NCBI RefSeq assembly: GCF_018917525.1
Contig: NZ_JAHLOS010000022.1
Location: 1 to 64,000, forward strand
Direction: 5' to 3'
DNA: 64,000 nucleotides
Source of the DNA: Enterococcus raffinosus
GTDB taxonomy: Bacteria > Bacillota > Bacilli > Lactobacillales > Enterococcaceae
The stretch's first letter is position 1, and each line of letters opens with the position of its first letter. Below, in pieces: positions 9,246 through 17,153 of the stretch. The notes under the pieces are model-generated. The model was not told where the DNA came from and ran no database searches. It worked only from the letters and a program-made list of their open reading frames with translations. A program made the translations under genes and the position numbers.

Positions 9246-9251
9246 ATTATA
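9246..9251 (-). promoter_or_regulatory. -10 element of operon A promoter
   Basis: TATAAT on the minus strand, about 70 bases upstream of the LacI start. A weak -35 (TTAATC) 18 bases upstream lies within the palindromic operator, so repressor binding would block RNA polymerase. Confidence 0.55.
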
Positions 9252-9266
9252 GGCATTTATATTTTA

Positions 9267-9280
9267 TTTAATCGATTAAA
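9267..9280. promoter_or_regulatory. LacI-type operator O1
   Basis: Perfect palindrome TTTAATCGATTAAA with the central CG typical of LacI-family operators. It overlaps the -35 region of operon A. A degenerate third site (TTTAATCGTTTAAT) lies at about 9193-9206, between promoter and start codon. Confidence 0.75.
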
Positions 9281-9302
9281 TATAAAAGCAAAAAAATAAT
9301 TA

Positions 9303-9316
9303 TTTAATCGATTAAA
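9303..9316. promoter_or_regulatory. LacI-type operator O2
   Basis: Second exact copy of TTTAATCGATTAAA, centred 36 bp from O1. Paired sites suggest cooperative binding. It also lies between operon A and the yesL gene. Confidence 0.75.
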
Positions 9317-9343
9317 TGGAACTCCAAAAAAATACAATCTTTT

Positions 9344-9357
9344 AGATAGCGCTTTCT
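9344..9357 (-). promoter_or_regulatory. Candidate CcpA (cre) site
   Basis: AGAAAGCGCTATCT on the minus strand fits the Firmicute cre consensus (TGWAARCGYTWNCW) apart from its first bases. It is upstream of the operon A operators, consistent with glucose repression of a secondary sugar system. Confidence 0.4.
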
Positions 9358-9383
9358 TGATTTCGATTCCATTCTACTACCTT

Positions 9384-9950
9384 TCATACTCTTAGTAAAG
9401 TCTTTTTTGCCTTTTCAAAAAAATATTGGAAAGAAGAAAAACTCAGAAATAACCATAAACCTGAAATATGGTCGTTTACATACAGAATAATACAACTCAA
9501 TAGTAATAAATAGAAATTAAGTTTAGGATTGATTAAGAAAATACCGACTAGTCTTTTAAAATTATTTTTTTTATTATGGACAGGTGTGTTGATTGCATAA
9601 GCCACCAAAAGTAGTAACATTGCTCCCGTCATGATGAAGTATACTTTATTGAAAAATTGTCCAAGTAGCACAAACTGAGCAATCCAAAGAATAATCAAGA
9701 GCAACAGCATAAAACAGGACGTGTTTATCGGAAAAAAAGATTCTTTAAATCCCTTAAAAAAATCCTTCACCCTGACTTCTTCACCATTATTTATCCTATC
9801 TATTCCTTGAACAAGGTTATATCCGCTAGGTAAGATACCAAAAATAATTCCGCCAAAAAGTACCCCAATGATGAAGAGAAGGTTCAACACAATTAATTGA
9901 TAAACCAATTCAAAAAGTCTATGAAATTTAGTAAACCGCTTAGTATCCAT
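9384..9950 (-). CDS. YesL-family (DUF624) membrane protein
   Basis: A 188-residue integral membrane protein with about five hydrophobic helices, resembling the YesL/DUF624 family that is regularly encoded beside CUT1 sugar ABC importers. Its biochemical role is not established. The ATG at 9950 follows AAGGTGG. It lies between the MsmK ATPase gene and operon A on the same strand, with about 100 bases to the ATPase gene, so the two may be co-transcribed. Family assignment is moderately sure; function is unknown. Confidence 0.65.
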   Translation of the reverse strand: MDTKRFTKFHRLFELVYQLIVLNLLFIIGVLFGGIIFGILPSGYNLVQGIDRINNGEEVRVKDFFKGFKESFFPINTSCFMLLLLIILWIAQFVLLGQFFNKVYFIMTGAMLLLLVAYAINTPVHNKKNNFKRLVGIFLINPKLNFYLLLLSCIILYVNDHISGLWLFLSFSSFQYFFEKAKKTLLRV

Positions 9951-10056
9951 ATTTTTCCACCTTACTTATATTGTCGTAACAATAAATTGCTCTTAACCTG
10001 AGGCACAATAACCAAATGAGCCTTCCCCTTCAAACAAAACGATCAACGAGTAACAT

Positions 10057-11166
10057 TTAAGGAATCGAAATAACTTCCTCAGTTTCTATATCAAAGAAAT
10101 GAGCCTTACTACCATTAAACGCTAGTTTTATTTTCTCCTTTGGTTCTAAAAAGTCGCGTGCATCTACTTTAGATACAAACTCAGTTGTTCCTACTTTTGA
10201 ATACAGCATTGTTTCAGCACCCAATAATTCAGAAACAACAACTTCTGCAATCACTGTTGAGTCTGGAGTAACTTCTATTGCAATCGGTTCTGCGTGGATA
10301 TCTTCTGGACGAATTCCGAAAATCAACTTCTTACCTTCATACCCTTTGGCCTTTAAAACTTTATATTTCCCTTCTGCAACACGCAAGCGCAAATCATTAC
10401 CATCTGTAATATATCCATTAGCAAGAGTAACATCAAAGAAATTCATGGCTGGTGATCCGATAAAACTAGCTACAAAAACATTTTTTGGTTTATTGTAGAC
10501 TTCTTGGGGTGATCCAATCTGCTGAACGATGCCATCTTTCATAATTACAATACGATCAGCCATCGTCATCGCCTCTGTTTGATCATGTGTAACATAAATA
10601 GTAGTCGTATTTAAACGTTGGTGAAGCTTAGCAATTTCTGCGCGCATGGCAACTCTCAGTTTTGCATCTAAATTTGATAAAGGTTCATCCATTAGAAAAA
10701 CCTTTGCATCACGAACGATAGCTCTTCCAAGGGCTACTCGTTGTCTTTGTCCACCAGATAATGAGGCTGGCTTTTTATTCAAGTAATCGGTCAAGCCTAA
10801 TATTTCTGCCGCATTCTCCACTCTCTTTTTGATCTCGTCTTTATCAAGTTTCCGTAACTTTAAGCCAAAAGCCATATTATCAAAAACTGTCATATGTGGA
10901 TACAGCGCATAGTTTTGAAATACCATCGCTATATCTCGGTCCTTTGGCGCAACCTCGTTCATTCTTTCTCCATTAATGAGAAATTCGCCTTCAGAAATAC
11001 TCTCGAGACCTGCAACCATCCTTAAAGTAGTAGATTTACCACATCCAGATGGTCCTACAAAAACAATAAATTCCCTATCTGCTATTTCAAGATTGAAATC
11101 AGTTACAGAATAATTGTCATTGTTCTCGTATTTTTTATAAATATGTTTCAATGATAATTCTGTCAT
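10057..11166 (-). CDS. msmK: MsmK/UgpC-type ABC ATPase (copy 1)
   Basis: Multi-sugar importer ATPase of about 369 aa. Walker A (GPSGCGKST), the signature [16 protein letters not shown], Walker B ([12 protein letters not shown]) and the TOBE-type C-terminal regulatory domain (GIRPEDIH) are visible. I place the start at 11166, where GGAGG stands eight bases upstream; a longer frame to 11232 has no ribosome site. The CUT1 operons A and B encode no ATPase next to their permeases except copy 2, and such ATPases commonly serve several importers. A cre-like site lies just upstream. Confidence 0.9.
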   Translation of the reverse strand: MTELSLKHIYKKYENNDNYSVTDFNLEIADREFIVFVGPSGCGKSTTLRMVAGLESISEGEFLINGERMNEVAPKDRDIAMVFQNYALYPHMTVFDNMAFGLKLRKLDKDEIKKRVENAAEILGLTDYLNKKPASLSGGQRQRVALGRAIVRDAKVFLMDEPLSNLDAKLRVAMRAEIAKLHQRLNTTTIYVTHDQTEAMTMADRIVIMKDGIVQQIGSPQEVYNKPKNVFVASFIGSPAMNFFDVTLANGYITDGNDLRLRVAEGKYKVLKAKGYEGKKLIFGIRPEDIHAEPIAIEVTPDSTVIAEVVVSELLGAETMLYSKVGTTEFVSKVDARDFLEPKEKIKLAFNGSKAHFFDIETEEVISIP

Positions 11167-11203
11167 CAATAGTCCTCCATTTCTATTTGATATAAATACC
11201 ATA

Positions 11204-11217
11204 AATGAAAGCGCTGT
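11204..11217 (-). promoter_or_regulatory. Candidate cre site upstream of msmK copy 1
   Basis: TGAAAGCGCTGT on the plus strand (a near-palindrome) matches most of the cre consensus and lies about 40 bases before the msmK start codon. This suggests carbon catabolite repression. Confidence 0.45.
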
Positions 11218-11286
11218 ATATTTCATCGTCAACTTGCCTAAAATAAAAGTTGATTACTAGGTAAAATATCCAAACGGAAAAGTCCC

Positions 11287-12150
11287 TCAAGAAAAAAGCG
11301 AGACGAGTAAATAGCATAAAAAAAGAGAATTATTATTTTTTAGATTGAGCATCGTTCGTTCTTGGAATTTATCAATTTTATAAAGTAACGAGTTCCGGTG
11401 CATAAACAATTCTTTTGCTGCTGAACTAAAATTACCTTGTTGTTCCCATAATACTCTAATTAAACGTCTCATTTCTTCATCATCAAACCAGTCTTGATAT
11501 AATGATAATAAGAGTCCACTCTCACTAGCAATCTGGTTAGAAAAGACAGAAATGATGCAATCGGATAGTTCCAAACATTTCACGTTAAAATTCTTTTTCA
11601 AAGAATCAATGAATGCTTTCTTTTCTTCACGAAATAATTGGCTAAAATCATGTTTCCATACATGAAACGATCCTAAAAAAAGCCTTGTTGAAAAATCAAA
11701 ATCCATATCTAAAGCAAGAAAAATCCCCTCTAAGTCATTCACAAATAAATTATCTAGACCTCTCTTTTCAACGATTAATAAAAATTGTTGGTAGAAAAAA
11801 AGGTCTACAGAATTCGGAAATATCTCTCGTATTTCTTTCAAGATGCTTTCTTTCTGAGAGTCTTCTAAATGTTTCATATAAACTTGGATTATCCGGTATT
11901 CACCATCCTCTGTATTTTGTTTGTTCTCAAACAAAATCTCATACCAAGGATGTCTTTTTTTGTTGATTGATTGACTTTGATTTAATCTAGAAAATAAGAG
12001 AACTTCTCGTTCAGTTAAATCCTCCCTCAAGAAACATGCATACCCATCTAAGATTGGAACGTTTATGGTTTCACTGGAGAATGGACCTTTTTTTAACAAC
12101 ATTGCTTCTGGATAAATAGCTTGGATTTCTTTAAAGCTCATCCTTTCCAT
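11287..12150 (-). CDS. PucR-like transcriptional regulator
   Basis: A protein of about 287 aa whose C-terminal segment (FSSAAKELFMHRNSLLYKI) is the PucR/CdaR-type helix-turn-helix. The N-terminal part has no domain that I recognise. The start at 12150 is chosen because GAGGAGGTGAA lies directly upstream; the frame extends to 12186 without a ribosome site. It stands immediately upstream of msmK and yesL on the same strand, so it may activate them. Its effector is unknown. The IS3 element is inserted shortly upstream. Confidence 0.6.
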   Translation of the reverse strand: MERMSFKEIQAIYPEAMLLKKGPFSSETINVPILDGYACFLREDLTEREVLLFSRLNQSQSINKKRHPWYEILFENKQNTEDGEYRIIQVYMKHLEDSQKESILKEIREIFPNSVDLFFYQQFLLIVEKRGLDNLFVNDLEGIFLALDMDFDFSTRLFLGSFHVWKHDFSQLFREEKKAFIDSLKKNFNVKCLELSDCIISVFSNQIASESGLLLSLYQDWFDDEEMRRLIRVLWEQQGNFSSAAKELFMHRNSLLYKIDKFQERTMLNLKNNNSLFLCYLLVSLFS

Positions 12151-12364
12151 ATTCTTCACCTCCTCTTCGGTAATCAAACTCCGCATCTTCTTTTCATAAT
12201 AAATAAATCTGATAATAATTTCAATATCGCTACGAAAACGAGATTGAAATTATTAATCAATACAAATAATATGAAAATCGTCGCATTTAAAGTATAAATT
12301 ACTTTTATTCCAACCATTACCGAAACTTTCTGTAAAGAAAAAGCCCAATCATCAACTGATACGC

Positions 12365-12410
12365 TACCCCTAACTAGGACAAAAAAATAATGAAGTCCTA
12401 GTTAGGGGTA
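12365..12410 (+). promoter_or_regulatory. RBS-sequestering hairpin at IS left end
   Basis: A perfect 16-bp inverted repeat (12365-12380 and 12395-12410). The 3' arm contains AGGGG, the only plausible ribosome site of orfA (ATG at 12417). Transcripts entering from outside would fold it away, a known way for IS elements to avoid expression by read-through. Confidence 0.6.
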
Positions 12411-12416
12411 TTTATT

Positions 12417-13100
12417 ATGGGAAAAAGAAGAATGAAGCTCAGTGCTGAAGAACGAGTAATGGTTGTAGAAAAGGTTCTTAATAGAGAAATTGGATTAAAG
12501 CAAGCAGCTAAAGAAGTTGGTGTTGACCCGGTTACTATTTTGGATTGGAACGCTATTTATGAAAATGAAGGACCGACGGGCTTACTCGCTGCAAAAACGA
12601 ACAAGTGCTATTCCAAAGAATTGAAACTTGAAGCTGTTCTTGATTATTTGAATGGAACAGATAGTTTAAGAACAGTAGCTAAAAGATATAAATTAAGAAG
12701 TAGAACACAACTACGAGACTGGATTAAAAGATATAATACTCATGGAGACTTCAAATCAGAAAGCGGTGGAAGTAAAGTGAGTCAAACAAAAAAATTCAGT
12801 TTAGAAGATCGTGTAGAAATGGTGCTCTATTGCATTGCCAACAACTATGATTACAGTGAAACTGCCGTCAAATATCAAGTGAAATACACCAATCTCTACA
12901 ATTGGGTAAAGCGGTATGAAGAAAAAGGCAAAGCTGGTTTAGAAGATCGTCGCGGACAAAGAAAAGCCAAACAAGAAAGTCGGACGCCAGAAGAAGAAGC
13001 ACAAATCAGAATCGCCCAACTCGAAGAACAAGTAAAATACCAACAGATGGAAATTGATCTATTAAAAAAAGTAAAGGAATTAGAAAGAAGGGATCGCTAG
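12417..13100 (+). CDS. IS3-family transposase OrfA
   Basis: The 227-residue product has two or three helix-turn-helix units (for example GLKQAAKEVGVDPVTILDW and DYSETAVKYQVKYTNLYNW) and a C-terminal leucine-zipper-like segment, as in IS150-group OrfA. It binds the IS ends. Near its 3' end an A7G slippery run at 13064-13071 allows a -1 shift into the orfB frame to give the OrfAB transposase. The ribosome site is the AGGGG in the hairpin arm. It appears intact. Confidence 0.88.
   Translation: MGKRRMKLSAEERVMVVEKVLNREIGLKQAAKEVGVDPVTILDWNAIYENEGPTGLLAAKTNKCYSKELKLEAVLDYLNGTDSLRTVAKRYKLRSRTQLRDWIKRYNTHGDFKSESGGSKVSQTKKFSLEDRVEMVLYCIANNYDYSETAVKYQVKYTNLYNWVKRYEEKGKAGLEDRRGQRKAKQESRTPEEEAQIRIAQLEEQVKYQQMEIDLLKKVKELERRDR
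13064..13071 (+). other. Programmed -1 frameshift site
   Basis: AAAAAAAG contains the A-AAA-AAG slip motif. In the -1 frame the reading continues KKSKGIRKKGSLGQVRKIVAY, joining directly to OrfB, as known for IS3-family elements. Confidence 0.7.
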
Positions 13101-13174
13101 GACAAGTCAGAAAGATCGTTGCTTACGAAGCCATCAAAGAACTTCATGAAGAAAAAGGATACGCAATTCTTCCG

Positions 13175-13999
13175 ATGTGCAAAATCATGACCGTCACTCG
13201 TTCTGCGTATCTGAGGTGGATCAAACACCCCTACAGTGAAAGAACGTTAGAAAATATGGCGTTAGCAAAAGTGATCCGGGATATTCATGATGAGCTTCCT
13301 GAAAAAGGGTATCGCAGTATCAATGATATCTTGAATCGAGAACACGATATTCATGTCAATGACAAACGCGTGTTGCGTATCTGTCGGCATGAAGGGATTC
13401 AATCGACAATCAAACATTCTGCCAACAGTATTACAAAACGAGCAGATCAACCGTACCACACTGCTGAAAACATCTTAGATAGAGAGTTTTCTGCCGAAGC
13501 GCCAAATCAAAAATGGCTAACAGATGTAACGGAATTCAAGTATTATGAGGGGGCGGAAATCCACAAAGTGTATTTAAGTGCGATTTTAGACCTCTATGAT
13601 CGCCGGATTGTTTCTTACGTCATCAGTGATACGAATGACCTGAATATCGCCTTCGATACTTTCGATCAAGCAATCGAAGCAGAACCTGATGCGCACCCGC
13701 TCTTTCATAGCGATCGTGGATTCCAATATACGCATCAGAATTTTTATAACAGAATCCTTGAAGCTGAAATGACACAAAGCATGTCTCGTGTTGGAAAATG
13801 TATCGATAATGGTCCGATGGAAGGTTTTTGGGGAATGATTAAACGAGAAAAGTATTACGGCAAGAAATTCACGAGTCGTACAGAGCTAGTCACAATGATC
13901 GAGAACTATATGGACTATTACAACAATGGCCGCTATCAACGAAAATTGCATGTATTGACGCCTATGGACTATCATCATTTATATTATGAAGCAGCCTAA
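13175..13999 (+). CDS. IS3-family transposase OrfB (DDE catalytic part)
   Basis: The catalytic part of the transposase, with a retroviral-integrase core. The DDE residues are visible in LTDVTEF, HSDRGFQYTH and NGPMEGFWGMIKRE. The first ATG is at 13175, but the reading is open upstream to the frameshift site, and the functional product is most likely the OrfAB fusion starting at 12417. No internal stop is seen, so the element may still be active. Confidence 0.9.
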   Translation: MCKIMTVTRSAYLRWIKHPYSERTLENMALAKVIRDIHDELPEKGYRSINDILNREHDIHVNDKRVLRICRHEGIQSTIKHSANSITKRADQPYHTAENILDREFSAEAPNQKWLTDVTEFKYYEGAEIHKVYLSAILDLYDRRIVSYVISDTNDLNIAFDTFDQAIEAEPDAHPLFHSDRGFQYTHQNFYNRILEAEMTQSMSRVGKCIDNGPMEGFWGMIKREKYYGKKFTSRTELVTMIENYMDYYNNGRYQRKLHVLTPMDYHHLYYEAA

Positions 14000-14368
14000 A
14001 GCACGACCTACCAAACGGTAGTACGTCAGTTACTGCTTGGCAAAATAAAAAAACTACTCTCCAAAGATGAAAGAGTAGTTCAAAAAAATCATTCATTATT
14101 TCATTGTCCTATTGACGGGTAGCCCACCAAACTTAAATGACTGGGCTTCATGGTAGTATAAACGTATTTAAAGATAAAACAACACTTATCATCGGTAACT
14201 GAAAAAGTAATACGCTGCAAAATCTCTTTTTTCTTATGTCATAGCTAACAGATTTTCTATCTAATCTTTGACTATTATTTTATCTCACAAAGTAATTCTT
14301 TTTCTATAAATCACGTTTGATACGATCCATAGGTATGAGCATTAAGGTTTTGTCAAAGAAAATACTAA
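14000..14368. other. Gene-free stretch: IS right end and PTS operon 3' flank
   Basis: Holds the IS right end to 14122, then half of a split AGCCCA...TGGGCT hairpin (14122-14139). From there to 14368 I see only AT-rich sequence without a convincing reading frame. Confidence 0.5.
14046..14080 (-). terminator. Minus-strand terminator inside IS right end
   Basis: AACTACTCT (14052-14060) pairs with AGAGTAGTT (14072-14080); on the minus strand the stem is followed by seven T. It would stop transcripts from the PTS operon running antisense into the transposase. Confidence 0.55.
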
Positions 14369-15193
14369 CTATCCTAAAAAGCCAAAGCCTTTTCCAAGTA
14401 TTCCAACAATAAAAATTGCAATAATGATTAACAGTGGACTAACATTTTTCTTTAATAACCATGAAACAAATAAGGTCAAAAGTAATGCCAACAATCCTGG
14501 CATAATACTATCTAAAACATCCTGAACAGTTTGTGTAACTACCTTACCACTGTCATTAGTAATCTTCGTTGCAACAATTGGAATGTTAATTGTAGTCCAC
14601 TTATTGACCAATGCTCCCATTACGAACAACCCAACGATCGAGGCTCCTTCAGTCAATTTCTTGATACGATCGCCAGCCATCTCTTTAATGATTTCATTAC
14701 CCTTTTCATAGCCTAAGGTTAAACCAAAATATTTGGTTGCTAAACGAATAACATTGATTGCGACAAAGAATAACAACGGACCTCCCATACTACCACTCAA
14801 TGCCAATGACGCACCTAATGCTGCTAGTACTGGTCGTGCCGTTCCCCAAAAAATTGGATCACCCACACCTGCTAAAGGCCCCATCAATCCAATTTTCATT
14901 GCGGCAATTGAACTTCCAGGAAGGTTTTTCTTGTTTGACTTTTCTTCCTCCATCGCGGTAACTACACCAAATATTGGAGCCGTCAGCCAAGGCTGTGTAT
15001 TAAACCATTCTAAATGACGTTGTAAGGCTTCATTCCGTTCCTTTCCAGGAGCATAAAGTCTTTTTATTGCTGGAATCATCACGAAACAGAATCCCATATT
15101 TTGAACCCTCTCAAAGTTAAATGATCCGAGTAAAAGGTTTGAACGCCAAAACATGCTGTGTAAGTCTCTTTTTGTTACTGCTTTATTTCCCAT
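14369..15193 (-). CDS. PTS mannose/fructose/sorbose-family EIID
   Basis: EIID membrane component of a mannose-class PTS, about 274 aa. Typical segments are KRDLHSMFWRSNLLLGSFNFERVQNMGF at the N-terminus and MKIGLMGPLAGVGDP in the middle, then membrane helices at the C-terminus. I take the ATG at 15193, with GAGGGG eight bases upstream, rather than the longer frame to 15214. It is the last gene of IIA-IIB-IIC-IID. Its terminator appears to be the hairpin interrupted by the IS. Confidence 0.9.
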   Translation of the reverse strand: MGNKAVTKRDLHSMFWRSNLLLGSFNFERVQNMGFCFVMIPAIKRLYAPGKERNEALQRHLEWFNTQPWLTAPIFGVVTAMEEEKSNKKNLPGSSIAAMKIGLMGPLAGVGDPIFWGTARPVLAALGASLALSGSMGGPLLFFVAINVIRLATKYFGLTLGYEKGNEIIKEMAGDRIKKLTEGASIVGLFVMGALVNKWTTINIPIVATKITNDSGKVVTQTVQDVLDSIMPGLLALLLTLFVSWLLKKNVSPLLIIIAIFIVGILGKGFGFLG

Positions 15194-15210
15194 CTTTTTT
15201 CCCCTCTCTA

Positions 15211-16005
15211 TCATGCATCTAAATCGTCATCATCGTAGGTCATAGCTGCTTGCTCTGTCGCAACTACTGTTTTATTGCTGTTGTTGTATTTCAACTGAAT
15301 AAATAATAGAGCGAAGCATAATCCTAGACCACCAAATCCAACAAGATTGAAATTTGTAAAGGCAGCGAATAAGAAACCAATGTAGAAGAATGGTTTTAGA
15401 TTTGGAACATCCATCATATTGATCACCATAGCATAACCAACCACCACAATGATGCCTCCACCGATTTGTAAACCTCCAGTAATCACCTCTGGAATACTAT
15501 TTAAGAAGTTGCTTACTGCTTGTGCGCTAATCATAGAAATAATCAACGTCGGAATCATTACTCGAAGGGCCTGCATGGCTAGAGCTAACAAATGCATCGC
15601 TTCTATTCCACGAAAATTACCTTCCGCTGCATAGTTATCTGCCTTATGGACAAAGAAAACTGTGATTGTCCGGACAAAAATGGTCAGTGCTTGACCAGCA
15701 GCTGCTAATGGTACAGCTATTGCGATTCCTTCTCCAATTCCTTGATTAGCTGTGATAACTAAGATAGTAGAGATAACTGACGCGATCGCTGTATCCGGCG
15801 CCATAGCAAGTCCAACATTCATCCAACCTAACGCCATCATTTCCAATGTACCACCAAGTATAATACCAGTAGTTATATCTCCCAAAACAAGTCCTACCAA
15901 CGTACATGCCACTAATGGACGATGTGTTTGCGCTTCGTCAAGAACGCTTCCCATCCCACAGATTCCCGCTACGATTAAGAGCAGAATTATTTGTAATCCA
16001 TTCAT
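15211..16005 (-). CDS. PTS mannose/fructose/sorbose-family EIIC
   Basis: EIIC channel subunit, about 264 aa with multiple membrane helices. The family segments DEAQTHRPLVACTLVGLVLGD and GWMNVGLAMAPD are visible, and the C-terminus is acidic (DDDDLDA). The ATG at 16005 is chosen since AAGGAG is eight bases upstream; a GTG at 16014 overlaps that site. It lies between IIB and IID. The substrate is probably fructose or mannose; separate IIA and IIB genes and a LevR-type activator favour a lev-type system. Confidence 0.9.
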   Translation of the reverse strand: MNGLQIILLLIVAGICGMGSVLDEAQTHRPLVACTLVGLVLGDITTGIILGGTLEMMALGWMNVGLAMAPDTAIASVISTILVITANQGIGEGIAIAVPLAAAGQALTIFVRTITVFFVHKADNYAAEGNFRGIEAMHLLALAMQALRVMIPTLIISMISAQAVSNFLNSIPEVITGGLQIGGGIIVVVGYAMVINMMDVPNLKPFFYIGFLFAAFTNFNLVGFGGLGLCFALLFIQLKYNNSNKTVVATEQAAMTYDDDDLDA

Positions 16006-16022
16006 ATTTATCACTCCTTCTG

Positions 16023-16514
16023 CTATTTTGTTAACTCGGTTTCCAATACTTTGGAAAAATCAGCGCTATTATCACCAGGTAATTGACGCATCTCCAGTTT
16101 TACTCCGAGATTTGACAACTGTCTAAATGCCGTGATATTGTTTTCGTCCACACTCACTGCTTTCGTAATGTGTATACGATCTTTTTCAAAGCGCATTCCA
16201 CCAACATTTACTTCCTTCAAATCCACTCCACCTTCAACCAATCGAACAATATCTTCTGGCTTTTCAAATAATAAAAATGCCGTTGTATTTTCATATCGAG
16301 GAGAATGATATGCTCGAATCATCTTGTCCACTGTTACAGCACTGGCCTTCATATTCGCAGGTGCTACTGACAAAACCAATGTTTTACGCATTTCATCATT
16401 CGCCACACCATCAGATACAATAATAATTCTTTCAGCAGGTCGTAACTTTACCCACTTGGTTAATACTTGTCCATGAATAAAACGATCATCAATTCTTGCT
16501 AATACAATGTTCAC
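16023..16514 (-). CDS. PTS mannose/fructose/sorbose-family EIIB
   Basis: Cytoplasmic EIIB of 163 aa. DDRFIHGQVLTKW contains the phospho-accepting histidine (His14). Translation starts at a GTG at 16514 that overlaps the stop of IIA by four bases (GTGA), with GAGGAGG about ten bases upstream, so the two are coupled. It transfers phosphate from EIIA to the incoming sugar. Separate IIA and IIB polypeptides resemble LevD/LevE rather than fused ManX. Confidence 0.9.
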   Translation of the reverse strand: MNIVLARIDDRFIHGQVLTKWVKLRPAERIIIVSDGVANDEMRKTLVLSVAPANMKASAVTVDKMIRAYHSPRYENTTAFLLFEKPEDIVRLVEGGVDLKEVNVGGMRFEKDRIHITKAVSVDENNITAFRQLSNLGVKLEMRQLPGDNSADFSKVLETELTK

Positions 16515-16948
16515 AGTAAATCATCCTCCTCAGTTTCTTGTTCTTGAATTACTTTAATCTGTTCCGAAAATACTTTGAAACTTTCTTGATTGATAGTTTT
16601 CAATGCACCTATTAAATCTGAAATGGATAGGGCTTCTTTCAAAGCACCAGCTTCCAAAAGTACCGGTAGATTCACACCAGTTACAATATCCATGTTTTTT
16701 TTGTCAAAAACCAATTGTGTCGCTGAATTATACGGGGTTCCTCCGAAGACATCTACCATGAATAAGACTTCTTCTTCCGGGGGAAACTGTTCCAACTGTT
16801 GTTGAAATTTTTCTTGTAACTGCGGAATTCCTTCTCCCTTTAAAAAGGGAATTGCAACTATCTTTTCATCTTTACCAAAAATCATTTGAAAAGCATCTAA
16901 TAATCCGGTAGATAAGTGGCCATGTCCACTTACAATAATTGCTGTCAT
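16511..16948 (-). CDS. PTS mannose/fructose/sorbose-family EIIA
   Basis: Cytoplasmic EIIA of 145 aa, with the phospho-histidine in SGHGHLSTG (His9) and the VDVFGGTPYN segment typical of the family. The ATG at 16948 has GAGGAG upstream. It is the first gene of the PTS operon and lies 18 bases downstream of the inferred start of a sigma-54 transcript. HPr-P is the expected phosphate donor. Confidence 0.9.
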   Translation of the reverse strand: MTAIIVSGHGHLSTGLLDAFQMIFGKDEKIVAIPFLKGEGIPQLQEKFQQQLEQFPPEEEVLFMVDVFGGTPYNSATQLVFDKKNMDIVTGVNLPVLLEAGALKEALSISDLIGALKTINQESFKVFSEQIKVIQEQETEEDDLL

Positions 16949-16975
16949 CTACTTCTCTCCTCTCTACAATTAATA

Positions 16976-16994
16976 AAGCAATTTGTGTGCCAAA
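16976..16994 (-). promoter_or_regulatory. Sigma-54 (-24/-12) promoter of the PTS operon
   Basis: The minus strand reads TTTGGCACACAAATTGCTT. GG and GC are exactly ten bases apart, as in the TGGCAC-N5-TTGCW consensus. The adjacent gene encodes a sigma-54 activator, so the assignment is well supported. Confidence 0.88.
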
Positions 16995-17052
16995 CAGTGT
17001 TTCAAAATTCATATATCCTTCTAAATATTGTTCTACCAATCCATTTTTATTG

Positions 17053-17106
17053 AAAAAAAAGCAAGTATATCAGAAAATAAAACACTTTCTGAAACGCTTG
17101 CTTTTT
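17053..17106 (-). terminator. levR terminator
   Basis: Outer arms GCAAG/CTTGC and inner arms TCAGAAA/TTTCTGA, followed on the minus strand by eight T. It separates levR from the sigma-54 promoter of the PTS genes. Confidence 0.65.
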
Positions 17107-17153
17107 ACCCTTACTAGTTTTAAAACACTTTTTACAGTTCTGAAACACTTTTA
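17078..17153. promoter_or_regulatory. Candidate upstream activator sites for LevR
   Basis: Repeats of AAAACACTTT and TGAAACRCTT occur at about 17078-17098, 17121-17131 and 17140-17152, roughly 85-160 bases upstream of the -24 element, with a further GTGTTTCAAA copy near 16998. Their number and distance fit enhancer sites of a sigma-54 activator. They overlap the levR terminator and 3' end. Confidence 0.45.

Larger units (their letters stand above)
12364..14122 (+). mobile_element. IS3-family insertion sequence (IS150-like)
   Basis: Imperfect terminal inverted repeats of about 30 bp are visible: the left end reads CTACCCCTAACTAGGACA and the complement of the right end reads CTACCCGTCAATAGGACA, with a shared AATAATGA further in. 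Between them lie orfA and orfB in a -1 frameshift arrangement. No clear target duplication is visible. The flanks together rebuild a terminator hairpin (see findings). I do not assign an IS name. Confidence 0.8.

Noticed and set aside
12417-13999. Frameshifted transposase pseudogene
   Set aside because: The frame change occurs at an A7G slippery site, normal for IS3-family OrfA/OrfB.
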